In this document: positions 43,780-53,951 of the stretch, one piece after another
Numbering within the stretch: position 1 is the stretch's first letter
Layout: each line of letters begins with the position of its first letter
Source of the DNA: Aeribacillus composti
GTDB lineage: Bacteria; Bacillota; Bacilli; Bacillales; Aeribacillaceae
Direction: 5' to 3'
Assembly: GCF_007827555.1 (NCBI RefSeq)
Contig: NZ_VISS01000004.1
Span: 94,981 to 158,980, forward strand
Length of the DNA stretch: 64,000 bases
Notes under the pieces: generated by a model
Databases searched by the model: none
Told to the model about the DNA's origin: nothing
What the model saw: only the letters and a program-made list of their open reading frames with translations
Position numbers and translations under genes: made by a program

Positions 43780-45240
43780 ATGGAGAAATTTGAGAACTAC
43801 AATAAAAGCTATATTAACGGACAATGGGTTGAAGGAAAAAGCGAAAGCATATTTGAAGATGTTAATCCTTACGATAATTCCCTCATCACAAAAGTGCGTT
43901 TAGCAACAAGAGAACAAGTGCAAGAAGCATTTGAAATCGCTCAACAGGCACAAAAAAAATGGGCGAAATCGTCTGTTGAAGAAAGAAAGGAAGTTATTCG
44001 AAAAGCAGAAGAATATTTAAAGTCTCATCAGGATGAAATTGTAAGCGTTATCACTCGTGAGACAGGCGGAACTGTTTTAAAGGCGAATGTAGAATTGCAC
44101 TTGACGCTGGAGGTTCTCGAAGAAGCCTTGAACTATGCAGGAGCCATACATGAAGTCAGGGAAGTCCCAAGTGCAATTGAAGGGAAAGTGAACAAAATTT
44201 ACCGTCTTCCGCTCGGAGTGATTTCATCAATATCACCGTTCAATTTCCCGATGAATTTATCGATGAGAACAATCGCTCCTGCGATTGCATTAGGAAACAG
44301 CGTTGTCCATAAACCGGATATACAGGTAGGTCTTGTTGGAGGCTCGATCATTGCGAAAGCATTTGAATATGCCGGACTTCCAAAAGGAGTCTTCAACATG
44401 ATTTTAACCGATATTCCTGAAATCGGTGATGAAATGTTGACAAATCCGATTCCGCGCTTAATTAGTTTTACCGGCTCCACCGCCGTTGGCAGACATATCG
44501 GTGAAATTGCTGGCCGCAATTTGAAACGGGTTGCGCTGGAGCTTGGAGGCAACAGTCCGTTTGTCGTGCTGTCGGATGCCAACGTAGACCAGGCAGTGAA
44601 CGCCGCTGTTTTCGGCAAGTTTATCCACCAAGGACAAATTTGTATGATCGTCAATCGCTTTATCGTTCATAAAGATCATTACGATGAATTTGTGGAAAAA
44701 TTTGTTTCCAGAGCAAAATCTCTTCCTTATGGGAACCCTTCCGATCCCAATACGGTCATTGGACCATTAATCAATGAAACGCAGCTGAAAAAAGCTTTAA
44801 GCTACATTGAAGAAGCTAAGAAGGAAGGCGCAACACTTGTCTTAGAAGGGAAAAGAGAAGGAAACGTCCTCACTCCATTTGTCTTTACGAATGTCAAAAA
44901 TTCAAGCAAGCTCGCGCAAACAGAAGTTTTTGCGCCCATCGCGACAATCACTAAGGCTGAATCAGATGAAGAAGCGATTGAAATGGCAAATGACACTGAA
45001 TATGGTTTAAGTTCTTCTATTTTCACCAGCGACTTGAATAGAGGGGAACAGCTTGCGTTGTCCATTGATTCAGGCATGACCCATATCAATGACCAAACAG
45101 TCAATGATGCTCCAAATATTCCATTCGGCGGAAACAAAGGAAGCGGTTTAGGACGTTTCGGAAATCCATGGGTTGTCGACGAATTTACCGTGACAAAATG
45201 GGTTTCAGTTCAAGAAAAAGAGCGTCAATTTCCGTTTTAA
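43780..45240 (+). CDS. Aldehyde dehydrogenase, aromatic aldehyde type
   Basis: A 486-residue NAD(P)-dependent aldehyde dehydrogenase distinct from DhaS (the two share only family motifs). Asn155 in PFNFP, FTGSTAVG near residue 230, Glu254 in ELGGNSP, catalytic Cys288 in HQGQICM and the late EVFAPI motif are present. The GQICM context and overall pattern resemble the benzaldehyde/vanillin dehydrogenase branch (B. subtilis YfmT-like). Its substrate is a guess from that likeness. AGGAGGGG lies before the ATG; single gene with terminator. Confidence 0.88.
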   Translation: MEKFENYNKSYINGQWVEGKSESIFEDVNPYDNSLITKVRLATREQVQEAFEIAQQAQKKWAKSSVEERKEVIRKAEEYLKSHQDEIVSVITRETGGTVLKANVELHLTLEVLEEALNYAGAIHEVREVPSAIEGKVNKIYRLPLGVISSISPFNFPMNLSMRTIAPAIALGNSVVHKPDIQVGLVGGSIIAKAFEYAGLPKGVFNMILTDIPEIGDEMLTNPIPRLISFTGSTAVGRHIGEIAGRNLKRVALELGGNSPFVVLSDANVDQAVNAAVFGKFIHQGQICMIVNRFIVHKDHYDEFVEKFVSRAKSLPYGNPSDPNTVIGPLINETQLKKALSYIEEAKKEGATLVLEGKREGNVLTPFVFTNVKNSSKLAQTEVFAPIATITKAESDEEAIEMANDTEYGLSSSIFTSDLNRGEQLALSIDSGMTHINDQTVNDAPNIPFGGNKGSGLGRFGNPWVVDEFTVTKWVSVQEKERQFPF

Positions 45241-45247
45241 TGATGAC

Positions 45248-45279
45248 CACTCCCTATACATTGTGTAGGGAGTGATTTA
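45248..45279 (+). terminator. Terminator of the second aldehyde dehydrogenase gene
   Basis: CACTCCCTA pairs with TAGGGAGTG, followed by ATTTATT. Confidence 0.75.
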
Positions 45280-45545
45280 TTGTAAGAGGAATTTTGGACG
45301 AGGAAATTCCTTTTGGGGAATAAGCGATAGTTCTAGAGAAAAATATAAAAATACATCCTCTTTATAAACGAAAACAATTTCATGAAGGCACCTCTCATGC
45401 TATCTGATTTTTTATTAAAACGAATCTTGCCAATTTTTGAATTTTATTGTCCACTCTTAAGTATGCGGTCAGCTTTTGCAGAAAATTGTGTTTCACGACT
45501 TGATAGAGTTGAATCTTTGTAAAAAAAACTAGAAAGATGAATCAT
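45280..45545. other. Intergenic stretch before the copper operon
   Basis: No gene or strong motif seen apart from the copper operon promoter at its end. Confidence 0.4.
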
Positions 45546-45574
45546 TTGCTTTTTATACCTATAACGGGTATAAT
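45546..45574 (+). promoter_or_regulatory. Copper operon promoter with CsoR operator
   Basis: TTGCTT, 17 bases, TATAAT is a sigma-A promoter. TATACC-TATAAC-GGGTATA lies between and over the -10 element and fits the pseudo-palindromic TACCC..GGGTA operators of CsoR. CsoR without copper would block this promoter. Confidence 0.8.
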
Positions 45575-45598
45575 GTATACAAACGAAAGGAGGGAGGG

Positions 45599-45916
45599 GT
45601 GTCAGTGACAGAAAATGAAAAACATGATCACGAGAAAATAATGGTTCCTAGAACTTCTGATGAAATAGACAAGCTTTTAAAGAGGCTGAAACGGATTGAA
45701 GGGCAGGTTCGCGGGGTACAAAAAATGATTGAGGACAATCGTTATTGCATTGATATTTTAGTCCAAATTTCAGCCATTCAAGCTGCGCTGCAAAAAGTAG
45801 GTTTCAACCTGTTGGAGCGGCATGCCAGCCATTGTGTTGCGAAAGCGATCAAAGAAGGAAGCGGTGATGAGTCGATTCGCGAGCTGATGGATGTGATCAA
45901 ACAGTTTTCTAAATAA
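45599..45916 (+). CDS. csoR: Copper-sensing repressor CsoR
   Basis: Helical tetrameric repressor that leaves DNA when it binds Cu(I). The 105 residues show the family core LKRLKRIEGQVRGVQKMIED and the Cu(I) ligands Cys50, His75 and Cys79 (in RYCID and ERHASHC), equal to Cys45, His70, Cys74 of B. subtilis CsoR. Start GTG behind GGAGG; a second GTG two codons later is equally possible. First gene of csoR-copA-copZ with its own operator upstream. Confidence 0.95.
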   Translation: MSVTENEKHDHEKIMVPRTSDEIDKLLKRLKRIEGQVRGVQKMIEDNRYCIDILVQISAIQAALQKVGFNLLERHASHCVAKAIKEGSGDESIRELMDVIKQFSK

Positions 45917-45928
45917 GAGGTGGAACAA

Positions 45929-48325
45929 ATGAGCGAACAGAAGCTTGTCACATTAAACATTACCGGCATGACATGTGCTGCATGTTCCGCGCGCATTGAG
46001 AAAGTGCTGAATAAAATGGACGGAGTAGAGGCAACTGTCAATTTAGCGATGGAAAAAGCAACTATTCATTATAACCCTTCGAAACAAAATCTTTTAGACA
46101 TCCAGCGGAAAATTGAACAGTTAGGTTACGGCGTCGAATCGGAAAAAGTAACATTGGATATTGAAGGCATGACGTGTGCCGCATGCAGTGCACGTATTGA
46201 AAAAGGGCTGAAAAGAACGGAAGGCGTTGTAAATGCGACTGTCAATTTAGCGACAAACAGCGCTGTTGTGGAATATAGGGAAGGCGTTGTTTCGGTTGAA
46301 GATCTTTTAGAGAAAATAAAAAAGCTTGGTTATAAAGGACAAGTTCGGGACGAGACTACCCATCAATCGGATCGAAAAAAAGAACAATTGCATCATAAAA
46401 AAAGAAAGCTTATTGTTTCTATTTTATTATCACTTCCTTTATTGTATACAATGATCGCCCATTTACCGTTTGAAACGGGGCTTGCGGTGCCGGATCTGTT
46501 TATGAATCCGTGGTTTCAGCTGTTGCTGGCAACACCTGTTCAATTTTATATCGGCGGCTCATTTTACACAGGAGCTTACCGGGCTTTAAGAAACAAAAGC
46601 GCAAACATGGACGTGCTCGTGGCGCTCGGCACATCAGCAGCCTACTTTTATAGTTTGTACGAAGCGATCAAATCAATCGGTCGTTCCGATCATATGCCGC
46701 ATCTATATTTTGAAACGAGCGCAATCTTGATCACCCTAGTGCTCGTTGGAAAATATTTTGAAGCGATTGCAAAAGGTAGAACGACAGAAGCTATTTCCAA
46801 GCTGTTAAGCCTGCAAGCGAAGGACGCGCTTGTCATCCGTGACGGGAAGGAAGAATGGATCCCGCTGGAGCAAGTAAAAGTAGGGGATGAGATAATCGTA
46901 AAGCCCGGAGAAAAAATTCCAGTCGATGGAACGGTCATTTCTGGAATGTCTTCTGTCGATGAATCGATGATCACAGGTGAATCTATCCCGGTTGAGAAAA
47001 AAGTAGGGGATGCAGTAATTGGCTCCACAATCAATACAAACGGCCTTTTAACAATACGGGCAGAAAAGGTTGGGAAGGATACCGCTCTTGCCAACATCAT
47101 TAAAATTGTTGAAGAAGCGCAAGGATCGAAAGCGCCAATACAGCGAATGGCCGATGTCATATCCGGTATATTCGTTCCTATTGTTGTAGGCGTTGCGATC
47201 GTGATGTTTGCTGTTTGGTATTTGTTCATAACGCCATATGATATGGCAAGAGCGTTAGAAGTAGCGATTTCTATTCTTGTCATCGCCTGTCCTTGTGCAC
47301 TCGGATTGGCGACGCCGACATCGATCATGGTCGGATCAGGAAAAGGGGCAGAAAACGGGATTTTATTTAAAGGGGGAGAGCATCTAGAAGAAACACATAA
47401 AATCAATGCGGTCCTCCTTGACAAAACGGGAACGGTAACAAAAGGAAAACCGGAAGTGACCGATTGTATTGAATTAAAAACAGGCATGCTTTATTATGCC
47501 GCTTCTGCGGAGAGCGCTTCTGAACATCCGCTTGCCCAAGCAATTGTGGAATTCGGTAAAGCACGTTCCATCAACATACAAAAGCCGGAGCATTTTAAAG
47601 CCGTGACTGGACATGGCATCGAAGCCAAAGTAGATGGAAAACATATACTTGTTGGCACAAGAAAGCTGATGAAAGAACGGTCGATTGCAACTTCAGACCA
47701 TGAGGAGAAAATGGTGAAGCTTGAATCAGAAGGAAAAACAGCTATGCTAGTTGCAATTGATGGGGAGCTTTCCGGCATCATCGCTGTCGCTGATACTATT
47801 AAAGAAAGCTCAAAAAAAGCCATTCAAACATTGAAGGAAATGGGAATCAACATATTTATGGCAACGGGAGACAATAAAAGAACAGCGGAAACAGTAGCGA
47901 AGGAAGCGGGGATCGGGCAAGTATATGCTGAAGTGCTTCCGGAGGAAAAAGCGAAAATCGTGGAGGATCTACAAAAGCAAGGATATCGTGTAGCAATGGT
48001 TGGAGACGGAATGAATGACGCACCCGCTCTAGCAGTTGCCGACATCGGCATGGCGATCGGAACCGGGACAGATGTCGCCATCGAAACGGCTGACGTCACC
48101 TTGGTCGGAGGCGATTTAACACACATTCCAAAAGCGATTTCCTTGAGCCAAAAAACGATGAAAAACATTCGGCAAAACTTATTTTGGGCTCTTTTCTACA
48201 ATTCAATCGGCATACCAGTTGCCGCCCTTGGCCTCTTGGAGCCTTGGATCGCCGGAGCAGCGATGGCACTCAGTTCAGTTTCCGTTGTCACAAACGCGCT
48301 GCGTCTAAAACGAATTAAACTGTAA
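45929..48325 (+). CDS. copA: Copper-exporting P1B-type ATPase CopA
   Basis: Exports Cu(I) with ATP. 798 residues. Two N-terminal metal-binding domains each carry CAAC (Cys16/Cys19 and Cys83/Cys86); a membrane domain with the Cu(I) channel motif CPC at 454-456; phosphorylation site DKTGT at Asp498; [11 protein letters not shown] in the hinge near residue 691; ATP-binding domain with [13 protein letters not shown] chosen with AGAGGTGG six bases upstream. Second gene of the copper operon. Confidence 0.97.
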   Translation: MSEQKLVTLNITGMTCAACSARIEKVLNKMDGVEATVNLAMEKATIHYNPSKQNLLDIQRKIEQLGYGVESEKVTLDIEGMTCAACSARIEKGLKRTEGVVNATVNLATNSAVVEYREGVVSVEDLLEKIKKLGYKGQVRDETTHQSDRKKEQLHHKKRKLIVSILLSLPLLYTMIAHLPFETGLAVPDLFMNPWFQLLLATPVQFYIGGSFYTGAYRALRNKSANMDVLVALGTSAAYFYSLYEAIKSIGRSDHMPHLYFETSAILITLVLVGKYFEAIAKGRTTEAISKLLSLQAKDALVIRDGKEEWIPLEQVKVGDEIIVKPGEKIPVDGTVISGMSSVDESMITGESIPVEKKVGDAVIGSTINTNGLLTIRAEKVGKDTALANIIKIVEEAQGSKAPIQRMADVISGIFVPIVVGVAIVMFAVWYLFITPYDMARALEVAISILVIACPCALGLATPTSIMVGSGKGAENGILFKGGEHLEETHKINAVLLDKTGTVTKGKPEVTDCIELKTGMLYYAASAESASEHPLAQAIVEFGKARSINIQKPEHFKAVTGHGIEAKVDGKHILVGTRKLMKERSIATSDHEEKMVKLESEGKTAMLVAIDGELSGIIAVADTIKESSKKAIQTLKEMGINIFMATGDNKRTAETVAKEAGIGQVYAEVLPEEKAKIVEDLQKQGYRVAMVGDGMNDAPALAVADIGMAIGTGTDVAIETADVTLVGGDLTHIPKAISLSQKTMKNIRQNLFWALFYNSIGIPVAALGLLEPWIAGAAMALSSVSVVTNALRLKRIKL

Positions 48326-48382
48326 AGTATTTGCAACGATTTAATCTGAATATCTTAAAATCATACTAAGGAGGAAATGAAA

Positions 48383-48586
48383 ATGAATCTTACATTTCAA
48401 GTAGAAGGAATGTCTTGCAATCACTGCAAAATGGCTGTTACAAACGCTCTAAAAGAGCTGGACGGAGTCGAAAAGGTCGAAGTATCACTTGAAAAAGGAA
48501 CTGTTGAGGTAGAATATGACGACAAAAAAGTAACAATTGAAAAAATGAAAAACGCCATTGAAGATCAAGGCTACGATGTCAAGTAA
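48383..48586 (+). CDS. copZ: Copper chaperone CopZ
   Basis: A 67-residue ferredoxin-like metallochaperone that hands Cu(I) to CopA. Metal site MSCNHC with Cys12 and Cys15; ends IEDQGYDVK, as in B. subtilis CopZ. Of two ATGs six bases apart, the second has AAGGAGG at nine bases and is preferred. Follows copA after 57 bases; a terminator ends the operon. Confidence 0.95.
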   Translation: MNLTFQVEGMSCNHCKMAVTNALKELDGVEKVEVSLEKGTVEVEYDDKKVTIEKMKNAIEDQGYDVK

Positions 48587-48620
48587 CCATCCTCTCCTAA
48601 AAGGGGATGGTTTTCCTTTT
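48585..48620 (+). terminator. Terminator of the copper operon
   Basis: AACCATCC pairs with GGATGGTT followed by TTCCTTTT; overlaps the copZ stop. Confidence 0.8.
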
Positions 48621-49289
48621 GCTAGTTCTATATGAAGAGCTTCAATGCCTCAAAAGGTTGAAAAGAAGAGTCAGGCTATTACAACCTCTTTCCTTCTATA
48701 GATATAAATATTAACTATTTGTCGTTTGATGTCAGCATGCCCCTTTCCTTCTTCTATTATTAAATACTAACTGATAGCAAGTAAACTATTGATTGCTTGA
48801 TCTGTCCAGCAAGCATATGATCTATCCGACTTTTAAAGTTTGCGAAATGATTGAACGAATCAATGAGAAAATCGGCTGTCAAGCAGGTATATTGAATATG
48901 TAATTTTGCATAATATTTGACAGAAGTTGGATTAATAATAGAGAGCTTAATTATGCTCGCAGACTGAAAAAATGTTTAAATTTTTAAGCGAACTCATGTT
49001 ATAATTGTTTCAACACTTGTCATTTTGCGAGGCAGAATGCAAAACTCTGAACAATCTTTGGAGTGGCTTTCCCAAAAAGTTTTAAAAGGTTGGATATCTC
49101 CCAATTTGATAAAACAGTAAAAAACAGGAATTCATAATCAAGAGCTTGTCAACAATAAATTATTAGAATATTCGAAAAATACACCGTGTATTTGACGAAC
49201 TTTTATACGATAAAACCTAATCATTGTCAGTTAACTCAAAGGAACAGCATTTGCTGCATACATAGTAAAGTAAAGAAGGAGGATTTTTA
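48621..49289. other. Gene-free stretch
   Basis: I see no protein-like frame, strong hairpin or known RNA. It contains many in-frame stops on all strands and may be decayed DNA. Confidence 0.4.
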
Positions 49290-49739
49290 TTGGAAACGAT
49301 TCAAAAGATGTTTGAGCACTTGCATTGGGCGAACGAGCGTATATTAGACACTTTGCAAAAGATTGAAGGGGAAAATAATGGGGCGCTGCGCTTGTTTTCG
49401 CATATTCTTTTAACTGAAAAACTATGGTTTACAAGATTGCAAGGATTGGACAGCTCACACATTGCGATTTGGGAGGATGTACATATAGATGCCTGTGCAG
49501 AACTTGCAAAACAAAATGAACAGAGCATTACATCGTTTTTGAAAAATTTGACGAATCGTGATTTAGACAACATTGTCACTTACAAAAACAGTAAAGGAAT
49601 CGAGTTTCAAAATACATTAAGGGAAATTTTAACTCATGTCGCTTTGCACGGACATTACCATCGAGGACAGATCAACTTGAGACTGCGATCTGAACGGCAT
49701 GAACCAGTGAACGTTGATTTTATCACATTTGTAAGATAA
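49290..49739 (+). CDS. DinB-family protein
   Basis: A 149-residue four-helix bundle of the DinB/YfiT-like family, often metal-dependent thiol transferases or DNA-damage-linked proteins. The metal triad is visible: His10 or His12 in EHLHWAN, His38 in SHILLTEKLW, and His122/His125 in HVALHGHYHRGQIN. TTG start behind AAGGAGGA. Function in this organism is unknown. A PH-like gene follows. Confidence 0.85.
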   Translation: METIQKMFEHLHWANERILDTLQKIEGENNGALRLFSHILLTEKLWFTRLQGLDSSHIAIWEDVHIDACAELAKQNEQSITSFLKNLTNRDLDNIVTYKNSKGIEFQNTLREILTHVALHGHYHRGQINLRLRSERHEPVNVDFITFVR

Positions 49740-49808
49740 GCTCCAAGACAGTTTGCCAAAATTATGTTTATTGTTCATAAATGAAGCAAATAGGGGATGA
49801 AATCAGGT

Positions 49809-50174
49809 ATGGCAAATGTAGGTTCTATTATGACTTGGACGTTTTATGAAGAGACAGATGTTCCAAAAGAAGTGGAGGAAATTTTAATTGAAGGGGAAAC
49901 TGCGGAAGCTGCGTATAAAACGGTTCGAGATGTTGCGGTCGTGACGAACAAAAGAATAATCATTGCCGATCGTCAAGGAATTACAGGTAAAAAAGTGGAA
50001 ATCTACACCATTCCATTTAAATCGATTGTCATGTATTCTTCTGAAAATGGAGGAAAGATTGACCTTAATGCAGAACTCGAACTATGGACTAGGGCAGGGA
50101 AATTCAAATTATTATTAAATAAAAAAGTGAATATTCGGAAGCTTGATCGAATTATTGCAAGTCATATTCTGTAG
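49809..50174 (+). CDS. Bacterial PH-domain protein
   Basis: A 121-residue soluble protein whose body (EEILIEGETAEAAYKTVRDV, then VVTNKRIIIADRQGITGKK) is typical of bacterial pleckstrin-homology domains (bPH, YvbH-like): a seven-strand barrel with a closing helix near LDRIIASHI. Role unknown. The ATG was chosen because an earlier in-frame ATG touches GGGG directly; both are possible. Confidence 0.75.
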   Translation: MANVGSIMTWTFYEETDVPKEVEEILIEGETAEAAYKTVRDVAVVTNKRIIIADRQGITGKKVEIYTIPFKSIVMYSSENGGKIDLNAELELWTRAGKFKLLLNKKVNIRKLDRIIASHIL

Positions 50175-50351
50175 TTGTACTCTTTAAATCAAAAGAATTT
50201 TTATATTTTACAAAAATAAATAAATATAACATTTACAATGCTGCACTAAGAGATTTTTGAATCAATAGGTGCAATAAAATGCAAAGATTGTTAAGAACAT
50301 TTAAAATTGCTTCTATGAAATTTTTCATATAGAATGATTGTTTGAGAGCAA
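50175..50351. other. Intergenic stretch
   Basis: No gene seen; A+T-rich. Confidence 0.4.
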
Positions 50352-50391
50352 TAGCACCTATAAAATTTCTTAAATCTCGGTGCTTTTTTTG
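50352..50391 (+). terminator. Terminator upstream of the signalling island
   Basis: AGCACC pairs with GGTGCT across a 20-base loop and runs into TTTTTTTG. Confidence 0.6.
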
Positions 50392-50617
50392 TTTTTTCAA
50401 TACTAGGATGACGCTTTAAATTCCGCTTTTTAAAAAAAGTATCCCGCTTATCTGCAAAGCTCTTTGGCATATTACTCCACCGTCTTCAAAAACAGTTTTA
50501 ATATTTTACTAAAAAAACTGTTCCGTTCTGTTCAAATTGGTTCCACAGAGTAAAAATAATTGTCTAACCTTCTTTATTTGTTTATGATGTAAGCAAATAA
50601 GATAAGGTGTGTGAAAC

Positions 50618-53203
50618 ATGGAAGCTTTGTTTAATTGGGAGTTAGTGATTTCATCTGTCGTCATGGCAATCATTGCTTCTTTTTTTTCTGTTCACATGAT
50701 TCAGAACATACAGGTGTCTACTGAAAAAGATAAGTGGTTATACATATTGTTAGGAACGATATGGGTAGGGTTAGGAATTTGGACAATGCAATTTATTGAC
50801 ATGCTCGGTGATGATTTATATTTGATTGCAACGTATCACACCGTCTATACGTTATTATCTTTTTTGCTAGGGATCATTGCATCATTCGCTGCTTTTTCCA
50901 TGAAAGATAAACAAAAAAATGTTTCTAATGCAGCGGCGATTTCGATTGTAGTGGGTTTAAGTATTTTTGTAATATATTATATTGGTATAAAATCATTGAA
51001 AGGGAATGAATATGACGGATTTTATTCCGTTCTTTCTAACTTAATCGCTTTTGTTTTAGCGGGAGCAGTGATTGCCTTTTTCCATCACAATAAGCGATCT
51101 CAAAAGCTTCAAATGAAAGCGATCATAATACCTTCAATTGTTTTGGGATTGGGTATTTTCATTTTTCAATACACGGTAATGAATGAAATAAAAAAAGCTG
51201 GATTATTCATATATGAGCAGATTTATTTGGTTTCTACATTGCTGGCAAATCAACTTCTCCTTTCAATCATCATGATTTTTATGATTTTTGCATTTGTTCA
51301 AAAAGAAAAAAACAAGCTAGAAAGAAAGTTTGAAACAACAAATCTATATTACGAGTCATTGATTTCGTATAATCCGTATATCGTTTTCATCATTAATATC
51401 GACGGAATGATTACGAATATAAATCCTAAAGGATTAGAAATCTTAAAAGCAAAAAAAGAACAAATGATTCATCAATCGATTTTTTCGTTTTTGCCTCAAG
51501 ACGATACCGAAAGGGTAAAACAGAAAATGAATCGTTTGTTGGAGCATAACGAAAATGAAATGGAAGTTTCGTTTAAAAATAGTAAAGGTGAATGGATTCC
51601 TTTACTTATAACGTTTGTCCCTATGATCGTTGAAGGAAAAAATGAAGGTTTTTTCGTCATCGCCAAAGATATGAAAGAATTAAAACAATATCAAAAACGA
51701 CTTCGAAAAATGCAGAAAGATTTAATGAATACATTAGAACGTCAGCAAGGAATGACATTTAAGTTCGTCAAAATAAACGATCAGTTTATCCATACGTTAT
51801 GTGCAGGGGAATTGCTCTATAAACTTGGCTATTCTCCCCATGAGATTATTGGAAAGGATTTGCGGGATTTTTTGCCGAAAGAAGTCGCTGAAGGGCAGCT
51901 TCGAGCTTATCAGAAAGCCTGGAATGGCGAGATTGTCCATTTTGAGGGAAAGCTGAACGGATATGATTACTTGGCTGTGTTAAGTCCGGTTATAGAAAAT
52001 GGAAAAGTTGTTGAAGTCATCGGTTCTTGTGTAGACATAACCGTCAGAAAAGAGCAGGAAATGAAATTAAATGAGTCGAATGCACTAAGACGGACGATTA
52101 TTGACAATCTGCCAATCGGAATTGTTGTGATTGATCATGAAATGAAGATTATCGCCTTAAATAAGACGATATTGAAAATTTTTCAAATCAATGAGCCAAT
52201 AAAACAGCTGATTGGGAAAAACATCACAAATTATTTTCCAGCCGTTGGCCGAAAGGTTGAAGAGAACACAGGGGAAGTATCAAAGATTTTCACGCCCTAT
52301 AAGCATTTCTCTGATGAAGTGAACATCAAAAATAGTAAAATCTTGAAAAGAAGTTATTTTCCTTTTTATATGGACGGGAAACTGAAAGGCCATTTATGGA
52401 CGTTTGAAGATATAACAGAACAAAAGAAGATGGAAAACAGCATTATTCAGGCGAAAGAAGAAGCCGTCAAAGCCAATATGGCGAAATCGGAATTTTTATC
52501 GAAAATGAGTCATGAATTAAGAACGCCGTTAAATGGAATCCTTGGTTTTTCTCATTTGTTGGAACTAGATAAAACGTTAACGGAGCAGCAGCAAGCATTT
52601 GTGGAAGAAATTTTAAAAGGAGGCCGCCATTTATTAAATTTGATTAATGAAATTTTAGATCTTTCCAGAATTGAAACAGGAAAAATAAAAATTTCAAATG
52701 ACGAAGTACAAATTGATTCGGTCATATGTGAATGTATAGCATTGATGAAGCCAGCGGCAAACAAAAAAAGGATCAAAATCATCAAAAGCATTGATCAGTG
52801 TGTGGATCAAATGATCCACATTGATTCGTTAAGATTAAAACAAGTCATTTTAAATTTGTTAGATAACGCGATTAAATATAATGTTGAAGGTGGACAGATC
52901 CATATAACCTGTAAATGTCAAAACGGATTTCTAGTTATTCACATAATTGATACCGGCATCGGGATATGCGAAGAAGAATTGAAAAAAATATATGAACCTT
53001 TTTATCGTATTCAACATGTGCAAGTTGAAGGAACCGGTCTCGGACTTTCACTTGTAAAACAACTGATAGAGCTGATGAACGGGGAATTTGGGGTTGTTAG
53101 CAAAATAGGAGAAGGAAGTGACTTTTGGATTAAACTGCCTATGTTGAATCGAGAAACGAATCATGCTGTTAAGAAAGATCTAGAACACAGGCAGCACCAT
53201 TAA
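50618..53203 (+). CDS. Membrane histidine kinase with MHYT-like head and PAS domains
   Basis: 861 residues. Seven hydrophobic helices in the first ~230 residues include GIWTMQFIDMLGDD, which has the position and context of a MHYT motif but reads MQFI, so the metal-binding His and Tyr are replaced. Then three PAS-like segments (about 240-350, 365-480, 485-600), e.g. YESLISYNPYIVFIINIDGM and DNLPIGIVVIDHEMKIIALN. HisKA has MSHELRTPLNGILGF with phosphorylated His632; HATPase has N-box NLLDNAIKYN from 746 and the later DTGIGI. No receiver domain and no adjacent response regulator; the LytTR regulator 4.6 kb on is a poor structural match, so the partner is unknown. Confidence 0.9.
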   Translation: MEALFNWELVISSVVMAIIASFFSVHMIQNIQVSTEKDKWLYILLGTIWVGLGIWTMQFIDMLGDDLYLIATYHTVYTLLSFLLGIIASFAAFSMKDKQKNVSNAAAISIVVGLSIFVIYYIGIKSLKGNEYDGFYSVLSNLIAFVLAGAVIAFFHHNKRSQKLQMKAIIIPSIVLGLGIFIFQYTVMNEIKKAGLFIYEQIYLVSTLLANQLLLSIIMIFMIFAFVQKEKNKLERKFETTNLYYESLISYNPYIVFIINIDGMITNINPKGLEILKAKKEQMIHQSIFSFLPQDDTERVKQKMNRLLEHNENEMEVSFKNSKGEWIPLLITFVPMIVEGKNEGFFVIAKDMKELKQYQKRLRKMQKDLMNTLERQQGMTFKFVKINDQFIHTLCAGELLYKLGYSPHEIIGKDLRDFLPKEVAEGQLRAYQKAWNGEIVHFEGKLNGYDYLAVLSPVIENGKVVEVIGSCVDITVRKEQEMKLNESNALRRTIIDNLPIGIVVIDHEMKIIALNKTILKIFQINEPIKQLIGKNITNYFPAVGRKVEENTGEVSKIFTPYKHFSDEVNIKNSKILKRSYFPFYMDGKLKGHLWTFEDITEQKKMENSIIQAKEEAVKANMAKSEFLSKMSHELRTPLNGILGFSHLLELDKTLTEQQQAFVEEILKGGRHLLNLINEILDLSRIETGKIKISNDEVQIDSVICECIALMKPAANKKRIKIIKSIDQCVDQMIHIDSLRLKQVILNLLDNAIKYNVEGGQIHITCKCQNGFLVIHIIDTGIGICEEELKKIYEPFYRIQHVQVEGTGLGLSLVKQLIELMNGEFGVVSKIGEGSDFWIKLPMLNRETNHAVKKDLEHRQHH

Positions 53204-53561
53204 TATATATAAACTGTTTTCTATGTTTACGGAAAATGCCGCATGAGTTATGGGAAAAATGTTATTTTGTTCAAATAGGTTAAAAGAGTTCCGTTTAATG
53301 TGCTGGAAATGTTGGAATTTAATGACTGACCGTTCAGTTGCCTTGTTACAAAGTGTTTTGCAATATTCAATATGCAAAAGTAAAAGGTTTGATGAAAATC
53401 AAAGCTTTTTTCATTCCAGTGATAATGAAAACCTTTTCTTAAGCAAAAGATACCATCTTGTGGAAATACAGGAAATGAGAATTATAAAAAACTTTATTAG
53501 ACGAACACGTCAAACTTGCCGGCAATGTCGATAAAAGCAGAAGAATTTCATACTTGAACAG
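53204..53561. other. Gap after the kinase gene
   Basis: A 94-codon frame here lacks protein-like sense. Nothing else seen. Confidence 0.4.
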
Positions 53562-53597
53562 GAGGCTTGCTAATCATAGCAGCTTCTTTTTTTTTCA
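53562..53597 (+). terminator. Hairpin downstream of the kinase gene
   Basis: GAGGCTTGCTA pairs imperfectly with TAGCAGCTTC, followed by TTTTTTTT. Confidence 0.7.
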
Positions 53598-53951
53598 TAA
53601 ATACAATTTCCTAGTTACAAAATCATGAATACAAGACAATGACGATTCTAAAGCTTTTCCTTCTGGATTCAAACTTCTGCTAAAAAAAATGAAATAATTT
53701 TAGTATGATTATTTAGTCATAGGTCTTTTTTGCTATTGTTTTTAGTTCAAAAGAACTATTTGGGCAATATTTGTAAGTTTGAATAAAAAAGTCGTAAAAT
53801 GTCGGATTTTTGACATATTCTGTCCTCTATCATTTTTCTTAAGTCAAAATACGTTCCTCTCATGCTGGAGGCTGGTTAGACAATAAGTTGGAATACAGTT
53901 ACATTGAACATAGAACAAAAATATCATAAAACATGGCAAGGGAGGGAAAAG
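53598..53951. other. Gap before the EAL-like gene
   Basis: No gene. TTGACATATTCTGTC near 53810 and the GGGAGGG ribosome site at its end are noted; no certain promoter. Confidence 0.35.

Noticed and set aside
44199..44654. 151-codon frame opposite the second aldehyde dehydrogenase
   Set aside because: Shadow of a well-supported gene.
46690..47487. 265-codon frame opposite copA
   Set aside because: Antisense frame kept open by codon bias of copA; Ser/Pro/Thr-rich with no motif.
53250..53534. 94-codon frame after the histidine kinase
   Set aside because: Cys/Arg-rich nonsense-like product without ribosome site.
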